A stretch of DNA of 64,000 nucleotides from NCBI RefSeq assembly GCF_030814695.1, contig NZ_JAUSVL010000001.1:5430227-5494226 (forward strand), written 5' to 3'. A program made the translations under genes and the position numbers. The notes under the pieces were generated by a model. That model searched no databases. It had not been told where the DNA came from and saw only the letters and a list, made by a program, of their open reading frames with translations. Shown here in pieces: positions 17,685 to 27,051 of the stretch (positions are counted from its first letter, which is position 1; each line of letters opens with the position of its first letter). Origin of the DNA: Oligosphaera ethanolica. Its GTDB lineage: Bacteria; Verrucomicrobiota; Lentisphaeria; Oligosphaerales; Oligosphaeraceae.

Positions 17685-19112
17685 CTACAAACTCAGGGGC
17701 CAGGCGCGCAAAGTCAGAGCGCCCAGAGCAGCTTGGGCATCGGGCGTCGGCATGGTGTTACCGTTTCCCCCTGCACCGATGCTCAGCCTAATGGGCGCTG
17801 GCAGGTAGGGAATGGCTTTGGTCAGCCAGGCATTGCCGTCGCCCCAGCAGCATTCGAGAAAACTGCGGTCGAGGAAGAGTCGCAGAGCAAAGTCGCCAGT
17901 GGTACTATCGGGCAGCGCGGCGCTTTTGTCCAAGCAGGACCAGCAGCCATCGGCGATGCGCAAGAACACGCTCTTCTGCGGCTCAGCCGCGCTGGTCAGG
18001 GTCATGGCCAGACCGCTGGCGGGCATGGCGCCACGGAGCTCAATCTCGCATTCGCCGGTGGGCAATTCAATGCCGCTGACGTCGCCAGCGTTTGCCAGCG
18101 ACCATTCCGGCCCGCGCAGGGCGGTCATTTCAGAGAGGGGCCGTACCTTCAGTCGCCCAGCGTCATCCAGCGCGACTTCGCGCGGCATGGCCAGGCAGCC
18201 GTTCCAGCCCATGCCGGCGGGGAAGCCCCGTCCCCAAGCCAACAGTGACAGACGCCCTTTGGGATCGTTCATAAGGACGTTTGTCGCGTAGAAATCCGGG
18301 CTGCCATCGAGCAGGCCACTGCTACGCGGCGTGAAGCGTCCCTGGTCCGGCGAGAAATCACCCAGCCAGTACTGCACAGGCCCGTAGGGTGATGCCAAGA
18401 GCAACCATTGGTCGCCCACGGGGAAGAAATTCGGGCATTCAAAGAAACGAATGGTCGTGTCTTCGGGCGCGAAGAGCCAACCACGGTAGCGCCAGTGCTT
18501 TAGCTGTGCGTCGGTACTCTCCCATAGTGCGACCCCACGCCGGCCCTTTTCGCCGGGCATGGCCGCGCCGAGGACCATGAATTGCCGGCCGGCTGCGCTG
18601 AACACAAAAGGATCGCGCCATGACGCCTCGAACTCCGGCGTGCCGTCTCGCCCGCGGCAGAGTATGGGATTAGTCGGGTCCTTGCGCCAGTGGCTGAGCT
18701 CGTCGTCCTCGGCAAGCGCTACCCATTGTTCATGACCGCGCGGACTGCCTTTGGGCGGCACCATGGTATATAGAAGCATGGGCCGGCCGGTGGCCGGAAA
18801 GACCGCACAGCCGGAGTAGCAATGTTCCTCGCCCTGCTCCGCTGACGGGCCGAAGGCGATGGGCAGATGCTCCCAATGCAACAGGTCGCGACTGCGCGCA
18901 TGGCCCCAGTGCATGTGCCCCCAGCTATCCGCGAAGGGATTGTGCTGATAGAACAGATGATAGTAGCCGCCATAGTACATGACGCCATTGGGGTCGTTCA
19001 TCCAGTAGGCCGGCGCCGTGAAATGCCAGCGAGGCCGTTCCACGCTAGCCAGCGCCCGCGCTTCGCCGGCGTGAACGCTGGCCTGGGCTTGCCGCAGGGC
19101 TTCTTCGCTCAT
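17685..19112 (-). CDS. GH32 fructan hydrolase (beta-fructosidase/levanase/invertase type)
   Basis: 475 residues from the ATG at 19112 (GAGGAGG seven bases upstream). The three catalytic motifs are present: WMNDPNG with nucleophile Asp40, WRDPFVF with transition-state Asp167 and ECPNFFP with acid/base Glu225. The five-bladed propeller is followed by a C-terminal beta-sandwich (SVFLRIADG, LRLFLDRSFLECCWGDG). It hydrolyses terminal beta-fructofuranosides such as sucrose, inulin or levan. No signal peptide is seen (MSEEALRQAQASVHAGEARA), so it acts in the cytoplasm on imported oligosaccharides. It lies about 300 bases after the GH127 gene on the same strand. Confidence 0.93.
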   Translation of the reverse strand: MSEEALRQAQASVHAGEARALASVERPRWHFTAPAYWMNDPNGVMYYGGYYHLFYQHNPFADSWGHMHWGHARSRDLLHWEHLPIAFGPSAEQGEEHCYSGCAVFPATGRPMLLYTMVPPKGSPRGHEQWVALAEDDELSHWRKDPTNPILCRGRDGTPEFEASWRDPFVFSAAGRQFMVLGAAMPGEKGRRGVALWESTDAQLKHWRYRGWLFAPEDTTIRFFECPNFFPVGDQWLLLASPYGPVQYWLGDFSPDQGRFTPRSSGLLDGSPDFYATNVLMNDPKGRLSLLAWGRGFPAGMGWNGCLAMPREVALDDAGRLKVRPLSEMTALRGPEWSLANAGDVSGIELPTGECEIELRGAMPASGLAMTLTSAAEPQKSVFLRIADGCWSCLDKSAALPDSTTGDFALRLFLDRSFLECCWGDGNAWLTKAIPYLPAPIRLSIGAGGNGNTMPTPDAQAALGALTLRAWPLSL

Positions 19113-19418
19113 CGTTCGTCCTCCTCGTGATGACCTCGCCAACGGCATTCGCCCCAACGCAGCCAGACTGTCCTCAGAGTGAGGTTATCCCAAAAGGGGC
19201 ACCAAGCGATTTTCGCCTGCCGTAAGCATGTTCGTAACCTTTTCTTTTGCAATGAAATAGCCATGACTGCCGCGAAGACAGTGAGAAAAGCTCAGTCTAT
19301 GCAATCAGCTGCTGACGCTGAGCCGAAAAGGGATAGGTAAGGGAGCGCGAGGGGGAGGAAAGGGCCAGCGGCCTTTTCCTCCCCCTCGCAAAACCCAACT
19401 AGGCTTTTCAAGCTAGTT
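19113..19418. other. Gap with a long perfect hairpin (19347-19389)
   Basis: A 15-bp stem, GCGAGGGGGAGGAAA paired with TTTCCTCCCCCTCGC, encloses GGGCCAGCGGCC, which can itself pair. It lies 30 bases after the GH127 stop. No T run follows on the minus strand, so it is not a standard intrinsic terminator; it may stabilise the 3' end of the GH127 message. No gene is seen in the remainder. Confidence 0.6.
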
Positions 19419-21353
19419 CTAGCGCAGATGTTCGCCAATGGTGACGCGCAGGCCCTTGCGCAACCAAACACGATAACGCGAGGCAGCGGTCCAAGTATTG
19501 CCGGCCGACGCATAGTCGCAGAAGTGAATCTGCTGCGGACCACCGGCGGGGCCTTCGGCGTTGAGATCATTGACCAGCTTAGTGGTGAAAGCCTGCCACA
19601 CACCGGCTGCGGTCGCAGCGTCGGCAGTCGTCGCCAGTTCCAGACGCTGGTCGCCGGGCACGAGCACGGCAGCGTCGATATCGCCATCGTTGAAACGAGC
19701 GTCACGAGCCAACACCAACGGCCCGCGTTGCAGCGCCAGACAGCGGTTCAACTCCGCGACCCGGCAGCTGAAATCGAAGACCAGCTCGACTACGTCGCCG
19801 ACCTGCCAGGCGCGCTCAATACGGCAGTAGCTGCCGGCGTTGACGCCGTCCAACGCCGCGCCATTGATGGTCACCGACGTCACCGCGCTCCATGCCGGAA
19901 TACGCAGCAGCAGCGACCAAGTCGCCTTCGCCGACGGCGTCACGGCAATGCACACGCGATTGTTGGCCGGATAGTTGCCGCTGATGGCCAGCGCCACATC
20001 CAGGCCATCCTTGAGGGTGGCCTGGGCCTGCAGGTCCTCATAGAGATTGACCGCCAGCTCGCCAGCGTTGCTCATCACGGCGGCTTCAGGCAGCATGAAG
20101 AAACCCCGGGGGCCGTTGGCGATACAGCAGTTGATGGTCATGCCGCACTGGCCGACGCCAGCGCCGCGAATGCCCTCCAGCGGGCAGTATTTGGAAAAGG
20201 ACGACACATCGGGATTCAAGGACGCCAGGAAGGCATTGTAGGTGGTCTTTTCCAGCTCTTCGGCGTAGGTGACATCGCCAGTCAGACGCAGTAGCGTCTG
20301 ACAAAACTTCATCCACGTGACGGTTACGCAGGTCTCTTGCATATGCATGGCCGGCTCAGTCTGCCATTTCTTGCCGTAGTACCAGCATTCACAGGACGCG
20401 CCGGAACCGGCGATATTGATTTCTGTGGCGATGATGTCCTTGGCGACCAGATCGCAGGCGCGCAGCAGCCGTTCTTCGCCGAGCTCCTCGTACATCTCCA
20501 GCATGCCTTGATAGCAGGACATCATCTCGTAGGACTTCTGGCCGTTGTACCAGCTCCACCATTTTTCCGGCAACGGAAAACGCTCGCCCACGGGTACGCC
20601 AGCCAGGCCTTTTTTGATCAGCTGCGGGCCGTCTGGACCTTCAATGCAGGCGATGATATGCCGAGCCATCTCAAGGTAACGCTCTTCGCGCGTGCGGCGG
20701 TACAGGCGCACGATGGGTTCCAAAATGGAACAGCTGGCCATGCCGTGGTGCATGCCCGTCTTGGCGATGTTCACCTCGGCGCCCGGGCCGAGCTCCTTGA
20801 TGCACAGATCGGCCAGCCGGCAGGCCGCCTGCAAAGCCTGCGGGTCCTTGCTGAGGTCGTAGTAGCCCATCAGCCCTAGTAGCGTGTACTTGCGGCCCCA
20901 GATATCCCAGCCCTTCAGCCGGCCGTCGTCGGGATAATTGCCGATGTAGCCGTCCGCGCTCTGGGTGGCCATCATGGCCAGCGACGAACTGCGGATCTGC
21001 TCGTAGAGGGCCTTGTCGCCACTGTATTCGTAGGCGGGCACGGCGGCGAGCATCCACTTGCCCCAGAATTCCGTGTGCCACAGATTGCGTTCCTCGCGAT
21101 GCCGGAAGGGCTCCACCAGACCATCGACATCCTCGGCCTTGATGCGCCGTTCAAGGCACAACGCCAATTTGTCGCCAAGATAGCCATCCAGTTTCGTTGC
21201 GTTCAAGGGAGTCAGGGTAAATGCGCTCATAGGTCCTCGTTGTGCGTTGGGGGTTGCCGGCGCAGCCAAGACCACAGTCATTGAGCAAAGAACGGTCAAT
21301 GCCGTCCCCGCCCAAGACCACCAACCGCGCCAGGTGTTTTTGTCGTATTTCAT
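19419..21353 (-). CDS. Secreted GH127 beta-L-arabinofuranosidase (DUF1680)
   Basis: 644 residues from the ATG at 21353, 22 bases after the stop of the upstream lyase; an ATG at 21422 would overlap the lyase and puts extra residues before the leader. Residues 1-32 form a signal peptide. The (alpha/alpha)6 barrel carries the zinc-thiolate active site known from HypBA1: Glu340 and Cys342 in QETCVTVTW and the pair Cys409-Cys410 in NCCIANGPRG, where the first Cys would be the nucleophile. Glu322 in SCECWYY sits where the acid/base is expected. The family removes beta-L-arabinofuranose from arabino-oligosaccharides or glycoproteins. Co-transcription with the rhamnogalacturonan-lyase-like gene suggests pectin side chains. 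Confidence 0.9.
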   Translation of the reverse strand: MKYDKNTWRGWWSWAGTALTVLCSMTVVLAAPATPNAQRGPMSAFTLTPLNATKLDGYLGDKLALCLERRIKAEDVDGLVEPFRHREERNLWHTEFWGKWMLAAVPAYEYSGDKALYEQIRSSSLAMMATQSADGYIGNYPDDGRLKGWDIWGRKYTLLGLMGYYDLSKDPQALQAACRLADLCIKELGPGAEVNIAKTGMHHGMASCSILEPIVRLYRRTREERYLEMARHIIACIEGPDGPQLIKKGLAGVPVGERFPLPEKWWSWYNGQKSYEMMSCYQGMLEMYEELGEERLLRACDLVAKDIIATEINIAGSGASCECWYYGKKWQTEPAMHMQETCVTVTWMKFCQTLLRLTGDVTYAEELEKTTYNAFLASLNPDVSSFSKYCPLEGIRGAGVGQCGMTINCCIANGPRGFFMLPEAAVMSNAGELAVNLYEDLQAQATLKDGLDVALAISGNYPANNRVCIAVTPSAKATWSLLLRIPAWSAVTSVTINGAALDGVNAGSYCRIERAWQVGDVVELVFDFSCRVAELNRCLALQRGPLVLARDARFNDGDIDAAVLVPGDQRLELATTADAATAAGVWQAFTTKLVNDLNAEGPAGGPQQIHFCDYASAGNTWTAASRYRVWLRKGLRVTIGEHLR

Positions 21354-21375
21354 GGTCGGTAAATCCGTCGCCGGC

Positions 21376-24300
21376 CTACTGTACCCACGCGGCCAAATTC
21401 CGCAACAGCTGCCGACTGACATTTTCCGGCACGCCTATCGTCTTAGCGTCCTTGGGATGGAGCACGCGGTCAAAGGCCGGATTGATCACCAGCACGGCGC
21501 CTTTGCCACGCCGCAACTCGCAGATGCAGGGCCGTTTGCTGCGATCGCGCGCCAGCACCGTCCAGCCGGGGTCCACGGCGTGAATGCTGTCAAAGCACTT
21601 CGCACCGGCAATGTCCGGCACGCCCGCAAACAGCGGGTGCGACGGCACCGCGATCTCAGCGGCCAGATCGTCGGGCTCGACCACTTCGAGGGTCGCGTCC
21701 AGCCAGCCGCCATCCCAAAAACTGTCGTTGAGCTGGAAAAACACCACCTTGCCACCGGCTTCGACAAAGGCCAGCAGCGCGGCGGCCGTCGCCGTGGTCA
21801 GTGTCGGTGTACTCACACCCAAGGCGTCGCCGCCGACCATCACCGCGCCAAAGCCATCCAGCGAGTCCTTGGCCAGGTCTTCGAGCAACGCCGGCTGCAG
21901 ACCGGCGTCACGCAGCGCTGCCAGCGTGAAATGCTTCTCGCCACCAAGGAAGCCGATCTTCTTGCCGATGGCCGGCGGCGGCGGCAGCGCCACGGCCTGC
22001 AACGCGAAGGGGAAGTTGTCGCCGCCCATCAGCACGCGGCCACGGATGGTCGCGCCAGGCGTCAGGCCCGTCAATGCGATTTCGGGGCTATAGGACACGC
22101 CCACCGGCGCCTGCCAGCTGGCACGCATGGTCGCGGCCTGGCCGGCGCTGAGCTCGTCGATGACGACTTCGCAGGCGAGGTCCTTGCTCATGCCATTTTC
22201 CACGGGGAGGGTCACCACTGCGGCGCCCTGCGCATTGATCACGACCATACTGCGGTCAAAGAGCGCCTTACCGGCGAAGGTCGGCGAGGTCTCGGTGATG
22301 CCGTGCTTGCGCAGGTAATAGAGCAAATGCGGCAGTTGGCGATGATACTGCGCGAAATTCTTGCCGGCGCTGTAGCCGCTGCCGGTGGCCTTGCGCAACT
22401 GCGGGCCGACGGTCCGCGCCAGAAACTCGACGTAGCGCGGGTCGCCGGTCAGCTCGCCGGCATAGGCAATGCCCTCGGTGACAATGATAGAATACCAGCC
22501 ACCATTAGCGAATTTGGGACAGCCAGTCTTATAGCGGAAGCCACGCGCCTTCTCGTTCCACGAATGATCCAGCAACCAATCCGCGCAATTCACAATCACG
22601 TCCTTGACGGCGGGGTCCTGGTCGACTTCGTAGAGTCGCGCCAAGCTGTGCAGCAACACGCCCGTCGCAAAGGCCTTGCCACCGCGGTGCTCCTTCTTGT
22701 CAGGGCACTCGCATTCGCTCTGATCCTGCGGCAAGTCAAAGCAGCCCGTGTCGGGATTTTGCTTAGATTTGATCACTTCAAAATAGAGCTTGGCGGCGTT
22801 GAGGTAATAGGGATTGCCGGTGAAATTGTAGGCGTACACGGCATTCATCAGTGCCCAGCCTGCCGCGCGCTCAATACTGAAATTGAAGTTCGGGGTGTAG
22901 CGCGTGGCCTGGTTCCAGCAGGCGGTCTCGGCGACCTCAAAGAAGCGCCGGTCGCCGCTCAGGCAAGCCAGGTAGAAATTGCCGGGGTGATGGGCGTGCC
23001 CGCCGGAGCCGTCCTGCCCACCGCGAAAATTCGCCTGGGTCTTGCCGATGGCCTGCCGCAGGGGATTGTCTTCGGGTATGAATCCGCCGACATGGCCCGT
23101 GCTGTGCGCGTACACCAGCTCGCGCTGGCCCTGCGTGGGGTGCTGCACGGTGTCCACCGTGGTGTAATGCCGCGCCATCTCCAGGCCGCGCCGCAAGTAG
23201 TCCAAGTTGCCAGAACGGGCAAAGTGCACGGCCGCCACGTAGGACAGATCGTACTCGTTGTTGCCCCAGTTCCAACGCCGCTCGCCGAACCAGTCACCAA
23301 AATTCATCCAGCCGTATTCGCCACGCTTGACGCGGCCTTCTTCGAGTTGCTGGAAGGACTTGGCGAAAGTCTCTTCGTATTCGGGGAATTCGCGCTCACG
23401 CACGGGGTTGATTGCGCCGAAGGCGCCGCTGGCGCAGTAGTAGGCGCTGTCGGCCACGGCGAACAGCGGCTTGTCCAGCCAGGCTGCCCACTGTGCTGGG
23501 GCCATTGGGCCTTTGATGCCCCCTACGATCCACACGTCATTGGCCACTTCCATGCCGACCTTGAACTGATAGCAGCCGTCCTTGTGCCAGTAGTAGTGAA
23601 TAAAGAGATCGTCCTGAGGATTGTCCGTGGCCGGCGGCGGATAGCCCGTGGCCGGCAGCTCCGGCAGGAACTCAACCAGCAGCTCGTCCTCGTTGACCCT
23701 GAAGCCCTTCGGCCAAGTCTGCCAGAAATCGCGCATCCAGATCAGGCCATTACCCCCATCGCCCACTATGGCAAACACGCCATCCATGCGTTCACGAGTG
23801 ACGACCGGGCCATCGCCGGCCAGCGGCGTGATGGTCGCATGCCTTTCCTGATCTTGCAGCACGCGAAACTGCGCAGGCATCTTACTGCCATCGCTCAGGG
23901 TCATCGGGGGATTATCGTCATCATATTGGAGTGACCACGTCGCGCTCTTGACCAACGCGTGCGTTTGTCGGCGGTCATTGTTGCTGATGCCCCAGCGCAG
24001 TGATGTCATCAGCGGCTCTGCGCCGTAGCAGTTGACTTGCGCCCGCCAGCGGAAGCGCTTGTTGCCGTCTTGATCCACATAATCACCGGCGGCGACGAGG
24101 CCATAGCGAATGGTCCCGGCATCAACCACGCGCACGTCATCCGCCGGGCCTTTCTGCAGGCGTGTGCCATCGGCCAAGATGATCTCCGAGCGGCCTTCTT
24201 CCAGCAATTCCTGCGAAATAGCCGTCAGCCTGTCCGCCGCTTCCGGCACTGCCGGCGGCGGCGGTGGGAGCTTCGCGCCGGTGACTAGGGTGTAGACCTG

Positions 24301-25371
24301 CGCCTGTGCAGTGTCGGTGTCGGCCAAAAAGTCGCAGAGCAGCCATTTGACACTGCCGTCGTGCCAGCGACTCAGCACTGCAAACTGCGCCGGGATGATC
24401 TGGCCCTGCGGATTGCGCACGCGCACGTCATCTGCCGAGGCAAGCTGGCCCTGGGCAAACGGCACGCCGGAGGTCACCGGCCAGCCACGACGGGCAAACG
24501 CCGTCGGCTCGCTGACCCGCAGCGGGATGGTCGCCGCTACGGTTGCCGGTGGCACCGGCTTCTCGCCAGCGATGAAACTAAAGGGCGCCGACTCGACGGA
24601 CTCCCGGATGTTCATCTTACAGACGACTTTCGCCGTGTAGCGCGCACCCTGCTCCAGGCCGCTGAGGACCACGGCGTGGTTGCGCATACGGTCGTTTACC
24701 TCGGTGATCTGCTGATCAAACTGGCCGTTGCGGCCGAAATGCACCGTCGCCGCCATGGTCGGGCTGGTGCTGAGCCAGCTGAGCTGGGTGTCGCCATTGG
24801 GCAGCGTGAATGAGCGAAACTCCGACAGGCTGGGTACCGCGCCCGGAACCATACGAATGTAGTCGTAGTAGGCTACGCCGTGCCCATCGGGATTTTCATA
24901 GCGGTCATCGACCCACAACTCAAAAACGCCGTCACGAATGTCGTAAAGACCCAAAAAATTTTCGCCATGGCGTTCGCCGGGAAACCAGGTCTGGCCGCCA
25001 TCAAGTGACAGCGCCAGCAACCGGTTGGTGCCGTTCATGTAGACTTCGTACACGCCCGTGGGAATGCCGGTGATCTTCGTGTGCAGCACGGGGGCACCGT
25101 CCTCGGGAGTGGCTCGATCCTTAGTGATATGCGGTGTGCGCAGCGCCTGCCCCATGGAGCGTTTGGACCACACGTCCTCTTCCTGGGTCCACAAAGCCCA
25201 TTTATTCGGCGGAAAAACGTCGACCACCCACGCATCCTTGGGCTCGCTCCAGTCCTCCACTTCGAAGACCAGGCCCTTCAGACTGTCGCGCTTGCCACGA
25301 CTTTGCGCGTAAACGCTCAACACCATGCCCAGGACCGCCAGCACCAGAACCACCCGCATTTTGCTCAACAT
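21376..25371 (-). CDS. Large secreted exo-rhamnogalacturonan-lyase-like protein (PL26/YetA-like) with extra domains
   Basis: 1331 residues; ATG at 25371 with AGGAGA six bases upstream. Residues 1-22 are a signal peptide. A beta-sandwich (about 30-175) and an FnIII-like module (about 180-270) precede the PcRGLX/YetA-like RIFT barrel, which begins near TIPLRVSEPTAFARRGWPVT and continues through SRWHDGSVKWLLCDF. An (alpha/alpha) toroid follows (YVAAVHFARSGNLDYLRRGLEMARHY; HSTGHVGGF; GGQDGSGGHAHHPGNFYLA). The final ~190 residues (KKIGFLGGEKHFTLAALRDAG to the end) look like a ThuA/glutamine-amidotransferase-like domain. PL26 enzymes cleave rhamnogalacturonan exolytically. The family call rests on recognised segments; enzyme activity is inferred. 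Confidence 0.75.
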   Translation of the reverse strand: MLSKMRVVLVLAVLGMVLSVYAQSRGKRDSLKGLVFEVEDWSEPKDAWVVDVFPPNKWALWTQEEDVWSKRSMGQALRTPHITKDRATPEDGAPVLHTKITGIPTGVYEVYMNGTNRLLALSLDGGQTWFPGERHGENFLGLYDIRDGVFELWVDDRYENPDGHGVAYYDYIRMVPGAVPSLSEFRSFTLPNGDTQLSWLSTSPTMAATVHFGRNGQFDQQITEVNDRMRNHAVVLSGLEQGARYTAKVVCKMNIRESVESAPFSFIAGEKPVPPATVAATIPLRVSEPTAFARRGWPVTSGVPFAQGQLASADDVRVRNPQGQIIPAQFAVLSRWHDGSVKWLLCDFLADTDTAQAQVYTLVTGAKLPPPPPAVPEAADRLTAISQELLEEGRSEIILADGTRLQKGPADDVRVVDAGTIRYGLVAAGDYVDQDGNKRFRWRAQVNCYGAEPLMTSLRWGISNNDRRQTHALVKSATWSLQYDDDNPPMTLSDGSKMPAQFRVLQDQERHATITPLAGDGPVVTRERMDGVFAIVGDGGNGLIWMRDFWQTWPKGFRVNEDELLVEFLPELPATGYPPPATDNPQDDLFIHYYWHKDGCYQFKVGMEVANDVWIVGGIKGPMAPAQWAAWLDKPLFAVADSAYYCASGAFGAINPVREREFPEYEETFAKSFQQLEEGRVKRGEYGWMNFGDWFGERRWNWGNNEYDLSYVAAVHFARSGNLDYLRRGLEMARHYTTVDTVQHPTQGQRELVYAHSTGHVGGFIPEDNPLRQAIGKTQANFRGGQDGSGGHAHHPGNFYLACLSGDRRFFEVAETACWNQATRYTPNFNFSIERAAGWALMNAVYAYNFTGNPYYLNAAKLYFEVIKSKQNPDTGCFDLPQDQSECECPDKKEHRGGKAFATGVLLHSLARLYEVDQDPAVKDVIVNCADWLLDHSWNEKARGFRYKTGCPKFANGGWYSIIVTEGIAYAGELTGDPRYVEFLARTVGPQLRKATGSGYSAGKNFAQYHRQLPHLLYYLRKHGITETSPTFAGKALFDRSMVVINAQGAAVVTLPVENGMSKDLACEVVIDELSAGQAATMRASWQAPVGVSYSPEIALTGLTPGATIRGRVLMGGDNFPFALQAVALPPPPAIGKKIGFLGGEKHFTLAALRDAGLQPALLEDLAKDSLDGFGAVMVGGDALGVSTPTLTTATAAALLAFVEAGGKVVFFQLNDSFWDGGWLDATLEVVEPDDLAAEIAVPSHPLFAGVPDIAGAKCFDSIHAVDPGWTVLARDRSKRPCICELRRGKGAVLVINPAFDRVLHPKDAKTIGVPENVSRQLLRNLAAWVQ

Positions 25372-25430
25372 CGCACTCTCCTAAAAGTCTTGCTACTGTT
25401 GTCAAACACCGACTTAACCATAATCTGTGC

Positions 25431-25461
25431 AAAAAAAAAGACACGACCGTAAGCGTGTCTT
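25431..25461 (-). terminator. Intrinsic terminator after the tandem prepilin-like genes
   Basis: On the minus strand AAGACACG pairs with CGTGTCTT around an eight-base loop and is followed by a run of T (the A run at 25431-25437). It lies 20 bases after the stop at 25481 and before the lyase start at 25371, so it should separate or attenuate transcription between prepilin-like genes and lyase. Confidence 0.88.
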
Positions 25462-25480
25462 GTGCCATCTGCCTCGGCGA

Positions 25481-26173
25481 TCAGTTCCAATCTTTCCAGA
25501 AGATCGTCCGCTCCGCGTACATCTTCGCCGCGCCAATGCTTTCCACATGGCCGTCCAGCATGACGTAGTTCGCGGAATTGCCGCCATGGCGAGCCGTGTT
25601 TACGCGCGCGGCATCCGTCAGGCTGGCGATGATGTTGTTCGCCCGCGCCCCGATATTGCCGCCGGATGTGCGCTGGTTCGGCCCGAAGGACACGGTGACC
25701 GTCGGCTCTTTACAGAGGTTGATCTTGATCGCCTTGATCGCGGTATTGCCCTGATGATGCACGCCATAATGGGCAATATAACTCACTTTGTTGCCCAGGG
25801 TCTGAGTGGCGTTGGACCACGGCGTGCTGTCCGATGGGCACATGAAGGTCTTCCAGTCGCCGATGTAACCCTGCACCAGCGGAAACCAGTAGGGCGGCAG
25901 CCAGCCCGTCGACGTCGGATAATTGCCGCTGGCCGACGGCACGATCATGTCGTCAAAATCCGCCAGATACATCGCGTCTGCAAGCCCGAACTGCTTCAAA
26001 TTGTTCACGCAGGAGATGCTCCGCGCTTTCTCCCGCGCTTTACTCAAGGCCGGCAAGAGCATGGCCGCCAAAATGGCGATGATCGCGATCACCACCAGCA
26101 GCTCGATCAGCGTAAAATGTCTTTTCTGTCGTCGCATTGGCCGATTTGCTCCACTTTCACGTGCTTGTTTCAT
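25481..26173 (-). CDS. Prepilin-like H-Xn-DG protein, tandem copy 2
   Basis: 230 residues; ATG at 26173 with AGGAGA close upstream. A basic start (MRRQKRH) leads into FTLIELLVVIAIIAILA, then LSKAREKARSISCVNNLKQFGLADAMY. The C-terminal half has KTFMCPSDSTPW and HGGNSANYVMLDGHVESIG (H-Xn-DG). The residue before FTLIE is His, not Gly. It follows its near-identical neighbour by 42 bases and shares about two thirds of its residues, including RTSGGN and NTARHGG. Both are ended by the terminator at 25431. They sit upstream of the lyase/GH127 pair, which suggests a surface role in handling the same glycan. Function is not established. Confidence 0.88.
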   Translation of the reverse strand: MKQARESGANRPMRRQKRHFTLIELLVVIAIIAILAAMLLPALSKAREKARSISCVNNLKQFGLADAMYLADFDDMIVPSASGNYPTSTGWLPPYWFPLVQGYIGDWKTFMCPSDSTPWSNATQTLGNKVSYIAHYGVHHQGNTAIKAIKINLCKEPTVTVSFGPNQRTSGGNIGARANNIIASLTDAARVNTARHGGNSANYVMLDGHVESIGAAKMYAERTIFWKDWN

Positions 26174-26215
26174 ACGTCTCCTATATAGCGCCAGTACCTA
26201 CCGCCCAACAGGGGC

Positions 26216-26872
26216 TTACTTCCAGTCTTTCCAGTAAGCTGCCCGCTCCGCATACATCTTGACTCCACCAATATTCTCCACATGGCCGTCCATCATGACG
26301 TAGTTCGCGGATGTCCCGCCATGCCGGGACGTGTTCACCCGCGAGGGGTCCGTCAGACTCGCTATGATGTGCCCGGAGTTGGCACCGGCATTGCCGCCCG
26401 ATGTACGCTGATTAGGCCCAAAGGAAATGCTCTTGCTTGGCTCCAGGCAGGCGTTGATCTTAATCACTGCCAGGCTGGTGTTGCCCTGCTTGTGCAAGCT
26501 GTAACTGGCGATGTAACTAAGCTTGTTGCCGGGCGTGAAGCTGTTGTTCGCCAACGGCGTGTTGTCCGATGGACATAGAAACGTCTTCCAGTCGCCAATG
26601 TAGGCATGCAACAAGGGGTAACAATACGGCGCCATCCAACTTGTCGACGTCGGGTAGTTGCCATTGGCCACCGGCACAATCATGTCGTCGAAATCGCCAA
26701 TGTACATGGCGTCGGCCAGACCAAATTGCTTCAGGTTGTTCACGCAGGAGATGCTCCGCGCTTTCTCCCGCGCTTTACTCAATGCCGGCAACAGCATGGC
26801 CGCCAAAATGGCGATGATCGCGATCACCACCAGCAGCTCGATCAGCGTAAAATGGCGTCTTTGTGTGGTCAT
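26216..26872 (-). CDS. Prepilin-like H-Xn-DG protein, tandem copy 1
   Basis: 218 residues from the ATG at 26872, which has GAGGAG seven bases upstream; the longer frame to 26905 lacks a ribosome site. MTTQRRH precedes FTLIELLVVIAIIAILA and LSKAREKARSISCVNNLKQFGL. The end has SANYVMMDGHVENIGG. The N-terminal 50 residues are almost identical to the downstream copy at DNA level, which points to a recent duplication or gene conversion; the middle regions differ more. The His at -1 is not a standard prepilin peptidase site. A promoter is visible at 26942-26970. Confidence 0.88.
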   Translation of the reverse strand: MTTQRRHFTLIELLVVIAIIAILAAMLLPALSKAREKARSISCVNNLKQFGLADAMYIGDFDDMIVPVANGNYPTSTSWMAPYCYPLLHAYIGDWKTFLCPSDNTPLANNSFTPGNKLSYIASYSLHKQGNTSLAVIKINACLEPSKSISFGPNQRTSGGNAGANSGHIIASLTDPSRVNTSRHGGTSANYVMMDGHVENIGGVKMYAERAAYWKDWK

Positions 26873-26941
26873 CTCTCTGCTCCTCTGTCTATGCCAAGAA
26901 GGCAATACGCTATTAATAATACTTACAAGGCTATTGTGCCT

Positions 26942-26970
26942 AGTATCGCAACATTAACGCACGATTTCAA
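26942..26970 (-). promoter_or_regulatory. Candidate promoter of the tandem prepilin-like genes
   Basis: Minus strand: TTGAAA (26965-26970), 17-base spacer, GATACT (26942-26947). This would start transcription about 60 bases before the ATG at 26872. Confidence 0.5.
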
Positions 26971-27051
26971 GGGTTTACTGAAAAAACATCTATAAAAATA
27001 CTGACATTTTTAGCCAGAATACTATCACCATGCCAATATAGATCATCTCGC

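Noticed and set aside
19347..19389. Intrinsic terminator for GH127
   Set aside because: The stem is strong but no T run follows on the transcribed strand.
21247..23934. 895-codon plus-strand open frame opposite the lyase gene
   Set aside because: It is antisense to a protein with signal peptide and recognisable domains, has no ribosome site, and its residue content (many Gln, Arg, His, Ala) is that of a complementary-strand shadow.
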